NCBI RefSeq assembly: GCF_965363235.1
Contig: NC_134840.1
Location: forward strand, 87,168,916 to 87,232,915
Length of the DNA stretch: 64,000 nt
DNA from: Mytilus galloprovincialis
Lineage: Eukaryota > Mollusca > Bivalvia > Mytilida > Mytilidae
Reading direction: 5' to 3'
The translations under genes and the position numbers were made by a program. Below the pieces are notes generated by a model that saw only the letters and a list, made by a program, of their open reading frames with translations, did no database searches and had not been told where the DNA came from. This document shows, one piece after another, positions 12,151 through 24,345 of this stretch. Positions within the stretch are counted from its first letter, which is position 1. Every line of letters starts with the position of its first letter.

Positions 12151-13379
12151 TTGGACAAATACGGTCATCTAAAATCTGAAGCGAGGATGGGTATGCTGTG
12201 CGTGTGGCTGTGCTTTTTTACTCCCTGTTAGATAACGCTTAAACATTCTAATAAATCTGTAGTTTACATGGATTATTTCGTAAATAACTGCTTGAAAAAA
12301 ATCTGTTTAATTCTTTTAATTCTTTAACCCAACATTTGCCATTTTTGATTTACATGTTTTTTTCGAAAGCTACCGTCAAATCCAAAGTTTACATTTCGTA
12401 ACTAAGGAGCCGCCATGTTGACTTGCTGAAAACAGTAAATATGCGAATAATGCAATAGAATAGAAAATAAAGCAAACCCTAACTCAAAATATTATACGAA
12501 TTTCCATGGTTCACGTAACAAAAAACGTTCAACATTCAACGTTTTCATTTGTATGACGTCATGTTTTGAAATGACTTAAATGCGCCAAAATCATTAATAA
12601 ACTTTCGCGGATTTTTATTTTATTTTTATTTTGTTGATTTCTCCGAGCTCTTGTGCATAGCTTCTTCTTAGTATGCATCCGAATAAGAATAAAAGTTATT
12701 TTGTGTTATTAATTGCAATTTTTAAAACAATAAAATCGGCAAATGGATTTGCAAATAGATTCTAATACACGTGGATACACGTGGGAAGTATATTGTAACG
12801 GCCATTATTATGTATCTCTGAGTCTGCGTTAAGTATAGACATATCGAAAATTTTAGAACGGTGTTGTTTACAAAGCGAAAGAAGCATGTCATAATTGAAT
12901 TTGTGGTGACGTTACCGTAGACATCAATAACGTCGCCGAATATTTTATAATTCTCCGCTAAAAAATCAAACTTCAAGAGAATATAGCTTGAAAACCAACA
13001 CGTTTGCTAAGGACTGTCTTTGCACCAATGGATTCGTCGTTTATTTTTTAATCGAATTTTGAATTTAAAAAAAAATCTGTTGACCAACGAATTAGAAAAT
13101 CACTATGAAGTAAAAATAACTGCCGTTTTTTACGATTTTCGCTATATATATCCTTTGTATTGCTGGCGTATCATGCTGTTAGTTTCAACTGCTTGTATCT
13201 GGAAAACGAAAACGGTACCCCCTTCTTTTATTTTATATTCTGATGTATTTTTACAAGCAGAATCCACATGTAAAATTTTAAAAAATTCTGCTGATTAGTT
13301 ATATTACGTACACTTCGCCTTAAATAAGGATAAATATATATCATGTAAAATTAAATTAAAAAAAAAAGTCTGTGCATAT
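12151..13379. other. intergenic DNA
   Basis: Holds the diverged repeat at 12390-12610 described with 11143-11400. Short open frames at 12722-12976 and 13020-13298 show no domain, signal or splice context. Confidence 0.35.
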
Positions 13380-14345
13380 ATATTTAAATCTAGTGATATA
13401 ATGGAATATATTAGCAAAATATTTGAAATAATTCATGAAATTTGGATAATGCTTTTTTTATTTTTCAATTAGTGAAACTTGGGTAATGGAATAAATATCA
13501 AATCAAAGCGTAGGTAAATAAGTAAATAAAACAGTTTATTTATAATTATTATTTTGATATTTCACGAGTAGGAAAGCACTCTGTACAAAACTCATGCAAA
13601 TATAGTATGAACAAAATGTTAAATGAGTAAATTTATATGCGTTTGTTCTGGTATGAATCAACATTTATTTATTCTGTAAACTTATGAAAAACTAATATAT
13701 CTAAATGAGCGAACGAAAAAAGTTTTTCAACAATGCAAAAGAAGTCTATTTTGCAATGAAACAGTAAAGAAACAGAAAGAGATACAGTGTATACGACAAA
13801 GAATTAAATACCCTTTTAGAAAAAACAGTAATACATTTTTCTGCTAATGGCTCATTCTTTTAAAATATGAAAGTACAGTAATGTCGATATTTGCGTCTTA
13901 ATGCAGTGTTACTTTGTCAAATTGCAAGGCCACTTGCTTCGATGAATTTATGTATTTCAATGCAAAAACACTATAAATGTTTCAAACATTAAATTCGGGG
14001 GGAATTTTTTTTATAATAATTGTTTTTCAAAAAATATTTGAACAAGAAACATATCGGGTAAGTAACAAGTTTGCATCGTTTAGCAATATTTTTTCTCTTA
14101 CCATACCATACAAATTTAATCTGTTTGCATGTTATGTTATTTAAATTAGATGACAGTTAAGCTTGTGTACCACTTGGTAAGTTTAAAACATCTATCTCAG
14201 TCACACTACAGCAGTGACATTTGAACAGGTTATGTGATCGGACATCAAGGTAGGCTCGATATATAGAAATAAGAAGATGTGATAAGATTACCAATAAGAC
14301 AATTTTACACCAGAGACATAATGAAGTAGACGTTAAATGCATCAG
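13380..14345. repeat. second duplicated block, copy 1
   Basis: Matches 30745-31320 (shared TATAATGGAATATAT, TTATAATTATTATTTTGA, GGCCACTTGCTTCGA, CAAAAACACT) and then 34570-34745 (CTATCTCAGTCACACTACAG, TTGAACAGGTTATGTGAT). In the other copy a 3-kb element separates the two parts. Confidence 0.65.
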
Positions 14346-14649
14346 TGATCACCTATTCATAAACTCTTACAAAACCAACTGGTCAATTATAAGTGTTCCA
14401 ATTGTCTTGTTAATTTTACCATCTCGTTGAAAAATAGATACTGGTAATGGACAACACTTATGGTCAAGCCACAGTAAATTCTGCAAAGATAGCTATGCGA
14501 TAAATATTTATTATATTATTGTGCAAATGGACTATTTTTAAAAAAATTAACAAGACTAAAGCTTTTGAAGAAAAAAAAATCACATTGGTTCAAATGTATA
14601 ACTAAATTTTTTTTAACAGTTCGGGAACCTTATATAGATATGCATGAAA

Positions 14650-14945
14650 AATGGGCGAAAGATACCAGAGGGACATTCAAACTCATAGATTAAAAAAATT
14701 AACTGACTATGCCATGGAAAAAAAAGACATACAGACGAATAATAGTACACAAGTCACAACATAGAAAACTCAAGATAAACCAACACGAACCCTATCAAAA
14801 ACTGGGGGTGATTTCAGGTGCTCCGGACGGGTAAAAAATAAAAACACAAAAATACTGAACTCCGAGGAAAATTCAAAAAGGAAAGTCCCAAATCAAATGG
14901 CAAAATCAATAGTTCAAACACATCAAACGTAAGAAGATCCTGCTC
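14650..14945 (-). repeat. two adjacent mussel interspersed repeats
   Basis: 14650-14830 is a minus copy of the GACTTATGAGTTTGA family (reads GATACCAGAGGGACATTCAA on this strand). 14835-14945 is the AGGAAAATTCAAAAAGGAAA family on the plus strand. The same pairing of families recurs near 53675-53870. Confidence 0.5.
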
Positions 14946-15057
14946 CACATAAATTAGGATACTAATTTCCTCGCAAACATAAATGTTTAAATACGAATGA
15001 AACAGTTTTTTCACCTGGGCTTTGGACTAATCCACACATGAGTAGCCGTACATGGTG

Positions 15058-15099
15058 AAATAACACGTGTTTTTAATCAACCGAGAACACGTGTTATTT
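15058..15099. repeat. short palindrome around ACACGTGT
   Basis: AAATAACACGTGT and ACACGTGTTATTT flank a 16-bp loop. The stem contains E-box words CACGTG, but the setting is intergenic, so a regulatory role is not supported. Confidence 0.6.
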
Positions 15100-16189
15100 A
15101 CTGCAATACAACACATATTTTCATGTGGAATAAAAAGTTTCGCTAAGTTTTTCATCTTTTGTGTCTACATTTATAGTCCATGATAAAGTATTCTTTCCAT
15201 GCTCAGATTAACGAATTTTTATTTCTATGCGAAGAAATGATTGTTTGAATTACCCGAAAAATAGCCATTATTTTATTTATAATTACACGAATATTTAAGA
15301 TATTTGTCCATAAGACAAAAACGAAACAACAGTGTAAACCACAATTACCCATTCAGTTAGTTTGAAAAAGGATCCTAAAATTTTGACTGTGTTCTATTCG
15401 TAATAAGAAGAAAACTTAGCGTGTGTCAATTATCTGTTTGGGTAAATAAAATGTCCCAGCTTTTCACATAATTGATAAAATGATATTGTTCCTAATTTTA
15501 TGATTAAAAGGTCATTTGAATCGAGGATGGCGTGTATTATTTTGTCTCTTCGAAACACCTTTCAGAAAGTTAGGTTTTCCATTATCTTGAAAAGAGATAT
15601 AAATATAGAATTTTGTGTAATATTTATATATTTATAATTTGACAGGTACAGTACATTTTTAAAATCTAAATACACTTTTATGAGTCATCAATACTGTTCA
15701 AGACACTACTTAAATATTGTCTGAAAAAGATGACAAAACCTATAAGAATTGATTTGTTTTTTATATTCAATTTATTTTATATTTTTTCAGTCTCAAACTG
15801 TTCCCTTTATTTTGCAGGCAATGAAGCAAAAGGTTCTTCAATCATTGCAAGAAGCTGTGTTGTTTTCCTCTCTCCGAAGTTAATTTTCTCCTATCGTAGA
15901 TATTTTTAATATTTTCAACTATATATGTCGGATATTTGCCTCTCATAATAAAATCATTTATGATGCTAACCATGTTTCATGCGACAAAGACGTGAACTTT
16001 GATAAATTTTGTGAAAACATTGTAGCGTTGGATCTAAACCATATCTTTGATTGTATTCAAGCTTTTTGTTTTTCTTGATATAACTCTAAGCAGGTTCATA
16101 TTAATTTCGGACTTTAATTCCTGTATTTGTTTCGGTTGCTTCATATATTCCATAACTATTCTCTGTCCAAATTTCAAGATTGTCGGACA
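15100..16189. other. intergenic, nothing recognised
   Basis: AT-rich DNA between the small palindrome and the second segmental copy; no coding or repeat signal I can support. Confidence 0.3.
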
Positions 16190-19100
16190 GTGGTCACTTC
16201 ATTCGAAATTTCACAGTTTCACGTGAAATTATAACACAGGGACAGTTCATAACACACAACGGACAAATTCTGTTCAACTACTTTTTACAAGGTGAAAAAC
16301 AAAGTCAAATCTTGAAGCCAGTTTACAATATTTGCAGTTGTTATCAAATAGCTCATTTCTAGGAATGTTGGGGTTTGTTTTTGTTGCACATCAGTATTTC
16401 TTTCTGTTTTCCTCGGTTTTAGTTTATAACTGGAATTTGTTTTCTCTCAATCGAGTAATGACTAGTATACTAGAGTTGTATTTATTTTTCAGTCTGAGCA
16501 TGTAAATTGAAGATAATGTTATATATTTTACAATTAACACATTTGCTGAACAAAAACATGTATTATAAGAGTTCAAGATAGTATATAAAATTGATAGTTT
16601 TTCCAATATTCCACGTGTGTAACAAGACAGAAGTATGACAGTCGCTGTCCATTCGTTTGATGTGCTTTATCATTATTTAACCATTTGATTAGGGACTTCC
16701 GTTTTGAATTTTCCTCGGAGTTCAGTATTTTTGTGATTTTACTTTGTAAGTAGGAGTAAACGCGTCGAGGCCTAGATGCATTGTAGTTTATTGGCTGTAT
16801 TTGTCAGTTTTTCAAGGCTATGTGTTATTCTCTTTGGGAAATTACTATGCAAATATATAGTAACGTTTGAGCCTGACCATATTTTTATGAGTTTGATATA
16901 TTATCTCTAGACTATTTAAAATAAATACATTATATTCATATTTTATATAGACATTTGCAATATTAACACATTTTGAAATATCAAAACTAAACCCAGAAAA
17001 ATGATATTTGCCAAAGAAGTATTCATTTTATTTTCAACATGTTCATTGAAAATAGTTCTTAAAACATTACGTGTGTCCGAAATGCTTTTCTAGATATACC
17101 TTCATCAGGGGTGTTCATACATTAACATTCAAAGCCAACCCCGGTTTTTGATGGGTAAAGTGTTGCTCAGATTTTGGTTCTTCGTGTTGTGTTTTGTGGA
17201 CTGTTTGTCTTTTGGTCTTTTTTTCCTTTTTGTCAAGTCGTTGTCTGTTTATTTTAGACTTATGCATTTGAATGTCTTTTAATATCTTTCACCTCTCCTT
17301 TAGGAAAAGAAATACGTGGTCACGTCAGAAGCTTTTAAATTGTAAACTTGTATTTTTTAGACTTGTTTGTTATAAATATTGTGAGCCCTGTGGCTTAGAC
17401 TATTGAGATGATGATACCCAAAACATACAGTTTTACCAAATCCATTGAAAAAAAAATCTGATAGAATATAATAGATTTGATTTACAAATCAGAAGCCCAT
17501 TTTCGGTAAGATATCGAGTTCCGGAATCCTTCTTGAAATATTGCTGTGCTAATATTTTGAAAAGAAAATCATTAGTGGTTATGATTTTTTTGTTAACTTC
17601 GCAAGAAACGTATCGTCTGCATATGACTCATCTGTGTCGTCAAACAACAAAATATGGAAAGCAAAATTTTTAACGACTATGATTAGCATTGAAAACCGAT
17701 AACAATACACTAACAACATGTAAGTTATCTACTTAGATAAACTCATCATAGATACCAGGACTAAATTTTATATATATTCCCTGAAATTTTTGTATCAAGT
17801 ATTATGGATCTATACTGATAAAGCTGAACAAGGGAAGTAATATTTTTCAGCGAGTGATATTATCTTGATATTCTATTTTACGCCGAGTGCTATATTCTTG
17901 ATGTTATATTCAGTCAGGATTCTACTTCGTCAAAATCATCTCTCCATTACGCCAGTTTATTTTCACAATCGTAGAAATGGAAGCCATCGTAGGGATGACG
18001 CGCTACCAATTTTGCTCTTGGAAACCGATAAATTTATCCACATTGCACCATTACGATCCTTATATGTCAATTGTATTTTAAAAGACAAATGTATCAACTA
18101 GCTAATGAGCATTAGTTAATGATCTTGTCTGCATTGATTCAACTTAAAACTATTGCCTGATCGGTTGTCAGGTGGAATTTTTGAAAATTCTTAAACATTT
18201 AAAAAAGATTCTAATTAAATATTTCGTGGAAGGGCAGACTAGATTTTTTTAGTGGTTGAAGCCTATAAAACCTAGTTATCACACACAAAAAAAAATATAA
18301 TTTTTCGAAGATATGCATTTTCATCATCCAACTTGAAAGACCGTCATCAAGTACTTTCAGTAAAAAAATAGCTATTCGAACACACCTACTCTGTTTTTGT
18401 GATTCATTAGATAGGTATTTCACTTGTCTCATATATTTCATATTTTAGTACTGTGATTTTTTTATGTTATAAAGTCAACCTGTAGCTTTAATATATAAAA
18501 ATGATAGAATCTGAAGCGAGACGATGTATGAAATATTCTTGCTTTGTACGATATCAAGACAAAATATTTAACTCAAACATGCCCTAACATAAAAGGGTGC
18601 ACTCGATTTTCTCTTTTCGATTCAATTGTTACCCATTTTTTGGAATTTTTTCTTGAGTCACATGATGGAAGGGCAGACACGAAAATAACTGAACTAATAG
18701 ATTGATATGGTTTCCGTCCGTGGTAAAAAAAAAAAAAAAATCGGAGGCTATCCATTTTCTACATCCAACTTGAAAAATACCCATGTCGTCGACTTGATTT
18801 CTAATTGTTCTGCTAACTATGAACTAAATAAATTGAAAACTTATGCAAATGGTGTTTTTAAAATAAAACACTTCGTATTTGAGAAGAAAATTGTAATTTT
18901 GTTTGTTTCTATTAACTTTTTAAATTTTTGTCACTATACTAAAATAGTAAACATTACAGTAAACATTTATCGCCTTCTCTATCAAAGAGCTTCGATTCTT
19001 TTGTTCTATTTCAACCTGGTTTCCGACTGTATTTTACAGTGAGTGATATATTATTGTTCTTTGTTAAAACTAAAGCAAAACATATGGTATATGCTTTCAT

Positions 19101-20816
19101 CACCACAATGCTTAATCATACTGATTGACATCACAAAGAAAATTAGATTTATTCCAAAGGAATACGCAACTATGAAAATGGCTTATTTTGTATTTTAAAA
19201 CAGCAATTGTGTCACTATATACAGATCCTTATCTTGAAGTGCAGTTTAATCTTTATAAAAAAGATAATGTAAGGAAGTTAATGTGTTTTTTCATATTAAA
19301 TATGAGTATAAGAGAATTTGATTTTGGGTATTAGATATGGGTCCTAATCCAGTGACACTTACAGGTGAATTAGAAAGGTTGACATACGTTTTTTCAAGAA
19401 AGAAAAAAGGTAGGAATGCTCAACATTTTCAATTATAAAACTTAACTGTATTTCAAAGATATAACAACGAATAAATAATGAAGGATACCTGATCGATATA
19501 AAGATTTATCAAGGACGTTACAATATTTTGTGTTATTAACAACCAGGTAACGAGTACCTTGACACCGGCCATGAACATTTCATTTTTTTCTTTTGAGAAA
19601 TTATCAGTTGTAGATTTTGATTTTTCTTCCAAATACAGATATAGGTCTGAATAAAAAAACTCTTTTTGATTTCTTTTCTGTCTTGCGCTGTCGGGTTGTT
19701 GTCTCAGTGATGTATACCTCTCATGACTTGTTGCTCGTAATTGTGTGACTTTTCTTCCTTTCAAGTGCGTCCTTTTTAGTCATATATCTCTTCATCGTTT
19801 TAGATCTTTAACGGTCCAAACTTTTATTATTTGTAATATTTGTGTATCATGCAAAGTATAAGATAATGATTTTTGAAAGGCTTCAACATATTTATTGACT
19901 TTCATGTGGCTTACAAGTGGTCAATATCTCATTGTTTTTTTAAGCAAATGCACAGGGGTAAAAGCATGTGAAGAAATGTCGACAAAGTAAGAAAGCCCAC
20001 ACATATACGTAGCAGGGTCATACTCATTAAATAAAATCTAAATATTTTACTATTATCTATGTCAGCAATGGAATCAGTGTAAACAACAATTGTATTTTAA
20101 TGGAAAACTACTTGATCGATATCAGTCCGCACTGCAAAGTTACTATCGGGTTTCAGTACAAAATAAAATCACAAAAAATCCGAGGAAAATTCAAAAAGGA
20201 AAGTCCCTAATCAAATGGCAAAATCAAAAGTCCAAACACATCAAACGAATGTATAACAATTGTTATATTCCTTACAAACGACCTTTAAAGTTCAGTATTC
20301 AAAATACATTAACATTAAAGAGCAACTCTGATTTTATTCGAACGTATTTTCGTTTAATGACTAACATCAAATTTTTAACTCTACTCTATCTGTACCCTTT
20401 AAACATTTCAGGGACCAGCGTTTATGAAATTCGTGAACCAAAAGGCAGACACATACAACATATATATCTTCATCAAATCTTTTATTGCTTTTTCCCTTTT
20501 ATATTTAAATATTATTCATCAGTAATGCAATAATGAACACAATACAGTTATGCAATCGATACATACTACTGACTAAACATAAAAAACATAGTCGGTTTCT
20601 TCAGTTTTCATTTGTAAGTGAGCCAAACAACTATCAATTTTTTTTAAAAATAAGATGGACATAAACTATTTTTCATAAAGAATACAGTTTTCAAAATAAA
20701 ATTTCTTTCTTTACAATTATCTTTTTTGTTTATAAATACATTGATCCTTAGGAAATAGGGGTGAACATCTCACCGCTCTGTTTGTTCTACACTTCTTATT
20801 GGTAGTCATTTCACAT

Positions 20817-21860
20817 TTAATAAATAGACTTAGATGGGTAGTATGAGCCACTTGATTGACCGTAAGATCCACTTAATCCACCATAAGATCCACCTAATCC
20901 TCCAGAATATCCTCCCATACTTCCACCATATCCTCCAGAATATCCTCCCATACTTCCTCCATATCCACCACCATATCCTCCCATACTGCCACCATATCCT
21001 CCGATACTGCCACCATATCCTCCCATACTTCCACCATATCCTCCGATACTTCCACCATATCCTCCCATACTTCCTCCATATTTACCACCATATCCTCCCA
21101 TACTTCCACCATATCCACCACCATAACCTATAGAGTGTCCTCCGTATCCACCTCCATGTCCCTTTCCATAACCACCGTATCCACCACCATGTCCACCGTA
21201 TCCTTTTCCACCATATCCGTTGTATCCTAAGAAGAGGCAAACGTGTCAAACCAATATCATAACTAACCGTTAAGTTCAATTTCTCTAACCATTTAGATGA
21301 AAAAATTATTCCAAATGCAAACTATCAGTTTTTGTGATATAACGCAACGTTCAACAAGGTAAGTTGATAAATAAAGATATAAATAATACAGATAATTGTA
21401 CATAACACAATGTTCCTTATGAACATATAAGCATGTTTTCAGTGCCAAATAATCTGTCATCTACTATAGTCAAAAGCTTTTAACGAAGTTTTTAACGATA
21501 AAACTTAGAAAATATTAAGTACAAAGTTTCATGAATCATCATTCAAATAGTATACCGATACCATTTGAAAGAGATTTACAAAAATTTAAAAAAAAAATGC
21601 TTTTAAACAAAAATATATGAGTGTTACGTATTAAACTATCATTAAAATGTACGTTTATCTAAAACTGATCTATTCTAATAAAGTGTATATCATAAGTTAC
21701 AAAGAATAAGATAAAATAAAAATTATGAGAAGCTAACAATTGGATTTAAAGATGAAATTTTAATAACCAAAACCTTACCTCCATGTCCTTTACCATATCC
21801 TCCTGCTGATACAACAGCGGCTAGGACAACAGTAGCGACAACAGCAAGGATGAATCTCAT
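20817..21860 (-). CDS. secreted Gly/Tyr-rich repeat protein, paralogue 2
   Basis: Two coding exons: 21779-21860 (82 nt) and 20817-21226 (410 nt), 163 residues. The signal peptide is identical in sequence to that of paralogue 1 and is followed by GGYGKGHGG, then across the intron [19 protein letters not shown]. Residues from about 60 are [14 protein letters not shown]-type repeats. The GSYGG block is short and the end is SYYPSKSIY. The start codon follows acceptor CAG and AAA, and the 5' non-coding exon ends at 23140 (GTAAGTACA). The 5' intron is 1.28 kb, against 458 bp in paralogue 1, because a foldback/minisatellite element sits in it (22083-22785). Flanking DNA matches that of paralogue 1 over several kb, so these two are the youngest pair. 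Function is the same inference: secreted matrix structural protein. Confidence 0.88.
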
Positions 21861-22082
21861 TTTCTGAACAAAATAAATGTTATTAGTTCAATACACAAAC
21901 TCACTTATTTTCACGAATTTTACGGAAACAAAAATAACGCAAATGTAAATAGTCGCGAATAATGCAAACTTAGATTATCTCTTATATGATCGCAATAACG
22001 TATTTGAACATCGGGAGAACAAATTAGCATTAATTATAACCAAACTTGCATACAAAAGTATTATAACATGAGCTTAACAACC

Positions 22083-22625
22083 TTTTATTAACCAACTAAG
22101 TGCATTATTGCCAAAAGTGACTGTTTATTAAAAATTACATATTTTCTGTAATGGCCCTGTTTTTCTGTAATGGCCCTGTTTTTTTCTGTAATGGCCCTGT
22201 TTTTCTGTAATGGCCCTGTTTTTTCTGTAATAGCCCTGTTTTTCTGTAATGGCCCTGTTTTTTCTGTAATGGCCCTGTTTTTCTGTAATGGCCCTGTATT
22301 AATGCCCATTTTGTCTGTATTAAGCCTTATTAGGGTTTTTAATAAAGTTAATACAACTAAGTTGTAAAGAGTATAATACCTTTTTGTATTTTATTTAATT
22401 TAGTAACCAGCAACCAACATTAAAGAACCATATAAAGGGATCACTGTTCATCCTGTTTTTTAACACATATCTCTTTCAACTTAATATCTTGGATATTTGG
22501 TATATTTAAAGCTTTATAATGGTGAAGTACAAATTATTTTGTTCGAACTAAACTGTCATTAAAAGAGTAAGACCGTACATCAAGTTAGCAGCAACACATA
22601 CACTTTTGGTCAGTTGGTTAATAAA
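22083..22625. repeat. inverted-terminal element with an internal minisatellite
   Basis: Ends TTTATTAACCAACT...CCAAAAGT (22083-22118) and ACTTTTGGTCAGTTGG..AAA (22602-22625) are inverted copies. Inside, 22145-22295 is eight units of 19-21 bp, core CTGTAATGGCCCTG followed by a T run. It lies in the 5' intron of paralogue 2 and is absent from the matching intron of paralogue 1. Confidence 0.7.
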
Positions 22626-22626
22626 T

Positions 22627-22785
22627 GTATTAAGAAATGGTTGTTTTTATAATGGCCCTGTTATATGTCCTCGGATGTCTGTAATAGCCCTCGGCGTTGC
22701 CTCGGGCCATTTACAGACTTCCTCGACCATTATTACAAACCTTGGACATATAACAGGGCCATTATAAAAACACCCATTCATTAAT
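22627..22785. repeat. hairpin adjoining the minisatellite, about 44-bp arms
   Basis: Arms 22627-22670 and 22744-22785 are inverted copies containing TATAATGGCCCTGTTATATG. The centre holds GCCCTCGGCGTTGCCTCGGGC, itself nearly palindromic. The word TAATGGCCCTG is shared with the minisatellite next to it, so the two probably form one composite element. Confidence 0.75.
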
Positions 22786-23181
22786 ACTATAGTAAATGAA
22801 AAAAAGGAAGGATAATCCGAAATATAATACCAACCACAACAGCGACAATCATCATATTAGTACTTATCATTTTGTATTTATGATAAATACATTTTTTGTA
22901 GCCCGTATGAAAAATTCATTTCAGTTAAATTCACGTTTTTGGTTGTTATTATTAATATTTTGACCCTATTTTTTACAACTTTCTGAGTTCTTTTAAAACG
23001 CAAAAAGTGTAACCACCCAAAAAAAGCAATAGAAATAAGTAGAAATAATTTTACAAAAATAAATGTTTTACTTCGTTCATCAGAATTATAATTGGTTATT
23101 AAACATATAACTTGGACGAGTATTATTTTCTGTACTTACTTTTTGGTTAGCTTTGAATTAATGATAATAATGCGATTGCTG

Positions 23182-23320
23182 TTTAATATATATAGCTAGT
23201 TGGATTATGTCATCGGAAGATGTATATATCAGACCTAAAAATATTGTAACACTTTGTTATGTAAATTATATCAATAAGGACGTTCTTTTTTAACCAGATA
23301 CTACGTCATTTAATGTAATA
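23182..23320 (-). promoter_or_regulatory. promoter of paralogue 2 (TATA box plus conserved module)
   Basis: TATA run CTATATATATTAA at about 23195-23183. Upstream lie GATGACATAATCC, AGGTCTGATATATACA, GTGTTACAATATT, a GAACGTCCTTATTGATAT match and ATTACATTAAATGACG. The module length (about 138 bp from TATA to the distal TGACG element) matches the other copies. The 5' exon donor is GTAAGT with exon end at 23140. Confidence 0.75.
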
Positions 23321-23325
23321 ATTCT

Positions 23326-24162
23326 AAGTATTCGAAAATACAGATTTATCTAATTGCCATATTAGATTCGTTTTACATGATGTGACACCTACTAACTGAA
23401 CATAAAATACCCTCCGTCTAGATAACTATAGACCTTTAATTCTCAATGTTGATACACAACTAGTGCCTACATCATTGGTATTACAAATTATAAAATTCTG
23501 TTCCAGGATATTAATTTGTTAAAAATAAGGGTATATAAATTAATAATAGATACTTTAAAGTTACTATTGATTTTGTAGAGAAATTAAAAATAACAAAAGT
23601 TTATTTTTCAGAGCTTATTATTTTTAGTGGGAATCTTTTATTTCTATATCTCTATATTTTTGACTTTACATGAATTTAAGATTTTAGAATTTCATATTCA
23701 AATGAATTTAAATTTTATATTGTAATATTTAAAGTTAGCTAATTAAAGATGGCCGGATTTCACAATCAATCAGAATAAATCGATGGAAATGGCAAAAGTT
23801 CCTTACACTAACATATTTTAGCTTAATGATGTTGCGGTTGAGATTTTTGCTTTTATGATAAGCATACATAAAACTAAACTGTAATTAGCTTGCAAATTCA
23901 GAGCATTCTGAATCCAACTGTTAAGTAATTATTTGGGTTTATTGGCATATAAACAGTGTTAGTATATATTTAAGATGCAAAACGTATTGTCCGAAAAAGT
24001 ACTGTTCAAGCGCAGTTAGAAAGTCATCCAAGATTATTTTTTACGGAGTGTAGTATCTTAACATGATAGAGAGTATAAATTTTTAGATTTTTTTTGCATA
24101 AAAAGTCTTGGTTTATCTCTTGGATGTAAAAAGGAGTGTAAAAAATTCAATGAACAGTTAGA
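23326..24162. other. intergenic, nothing recognised
   Basis: AT-rich sequence upstream of the paralogue 2 promoter module, with no repeat ends or coding potential I can support. Confidence 0.3.
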
Positions 24163-24345
24163 AATAAAGGCAACAGTAGTATACCGCTGTTCGAAATTCA
24201 TAAATCGATTGAGAAGATAAAAAAATCCGGGTTACAAACTAAAACTGAGGGAAGCACAGCAAATACAACGACACAACAGAAACACAACACTAAAATGCAA
24301 CACACACAGAAACGAACTATAATATAACAATGGTCATTTTCCTGA
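24163..24345 (+). repeat. mussel interspersed repeat, AGTATACCGCTGTTC family
   Basis: Reads AAGGCAACAGTAGTATACCG ... AAACTAAAACTGAGGGAA ... AATGCAACACACACAGAAACG ... ATTTTCCTGACTAG. Strong second copy at 55796-55965, partial copy at 56040-56235, and minus fragments at 26578-26632 and 2345-2375. Confidence 0.65.

Larger units (their letters stand above)
16190..23325. repeat. segmental duplication copy 2 (with paralogue 2)
   Basis: Collinear with 2160-6940 (see the landmarks given there) but about 2.3 kb longer. Relative to copy 1, about 17870-19030 is extra and the first intron of the gene holds 22083-22785. Non-genic parts carry the same old repeats, including 17150-17305 and 20150-20262. 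Confidence 0.75.

Noticed and set aside
15058-15099. Regulatory E-box pair
   Set aside because: The CACGTG words lie only in a small intergenic palindrome far from any promoter.
18707-19042. 111-codon open frame in the copy 2-specific segment
   Set aside because: AT-driven composition (Lys, Asn, Ile and Phe), no domain, no homologous frame in copy 1.
20090-20533. 147-codon open frame downstream of paralogue 2
   Set aside because: Runs through dispersed repeat sequence whose counterpart at 4580-4990 is not open over the same length.
22088-22367. Open frames across the minisatellite on both strands
   Set aside because: Produced by the repeated TGTAATGGCCCTG unit.
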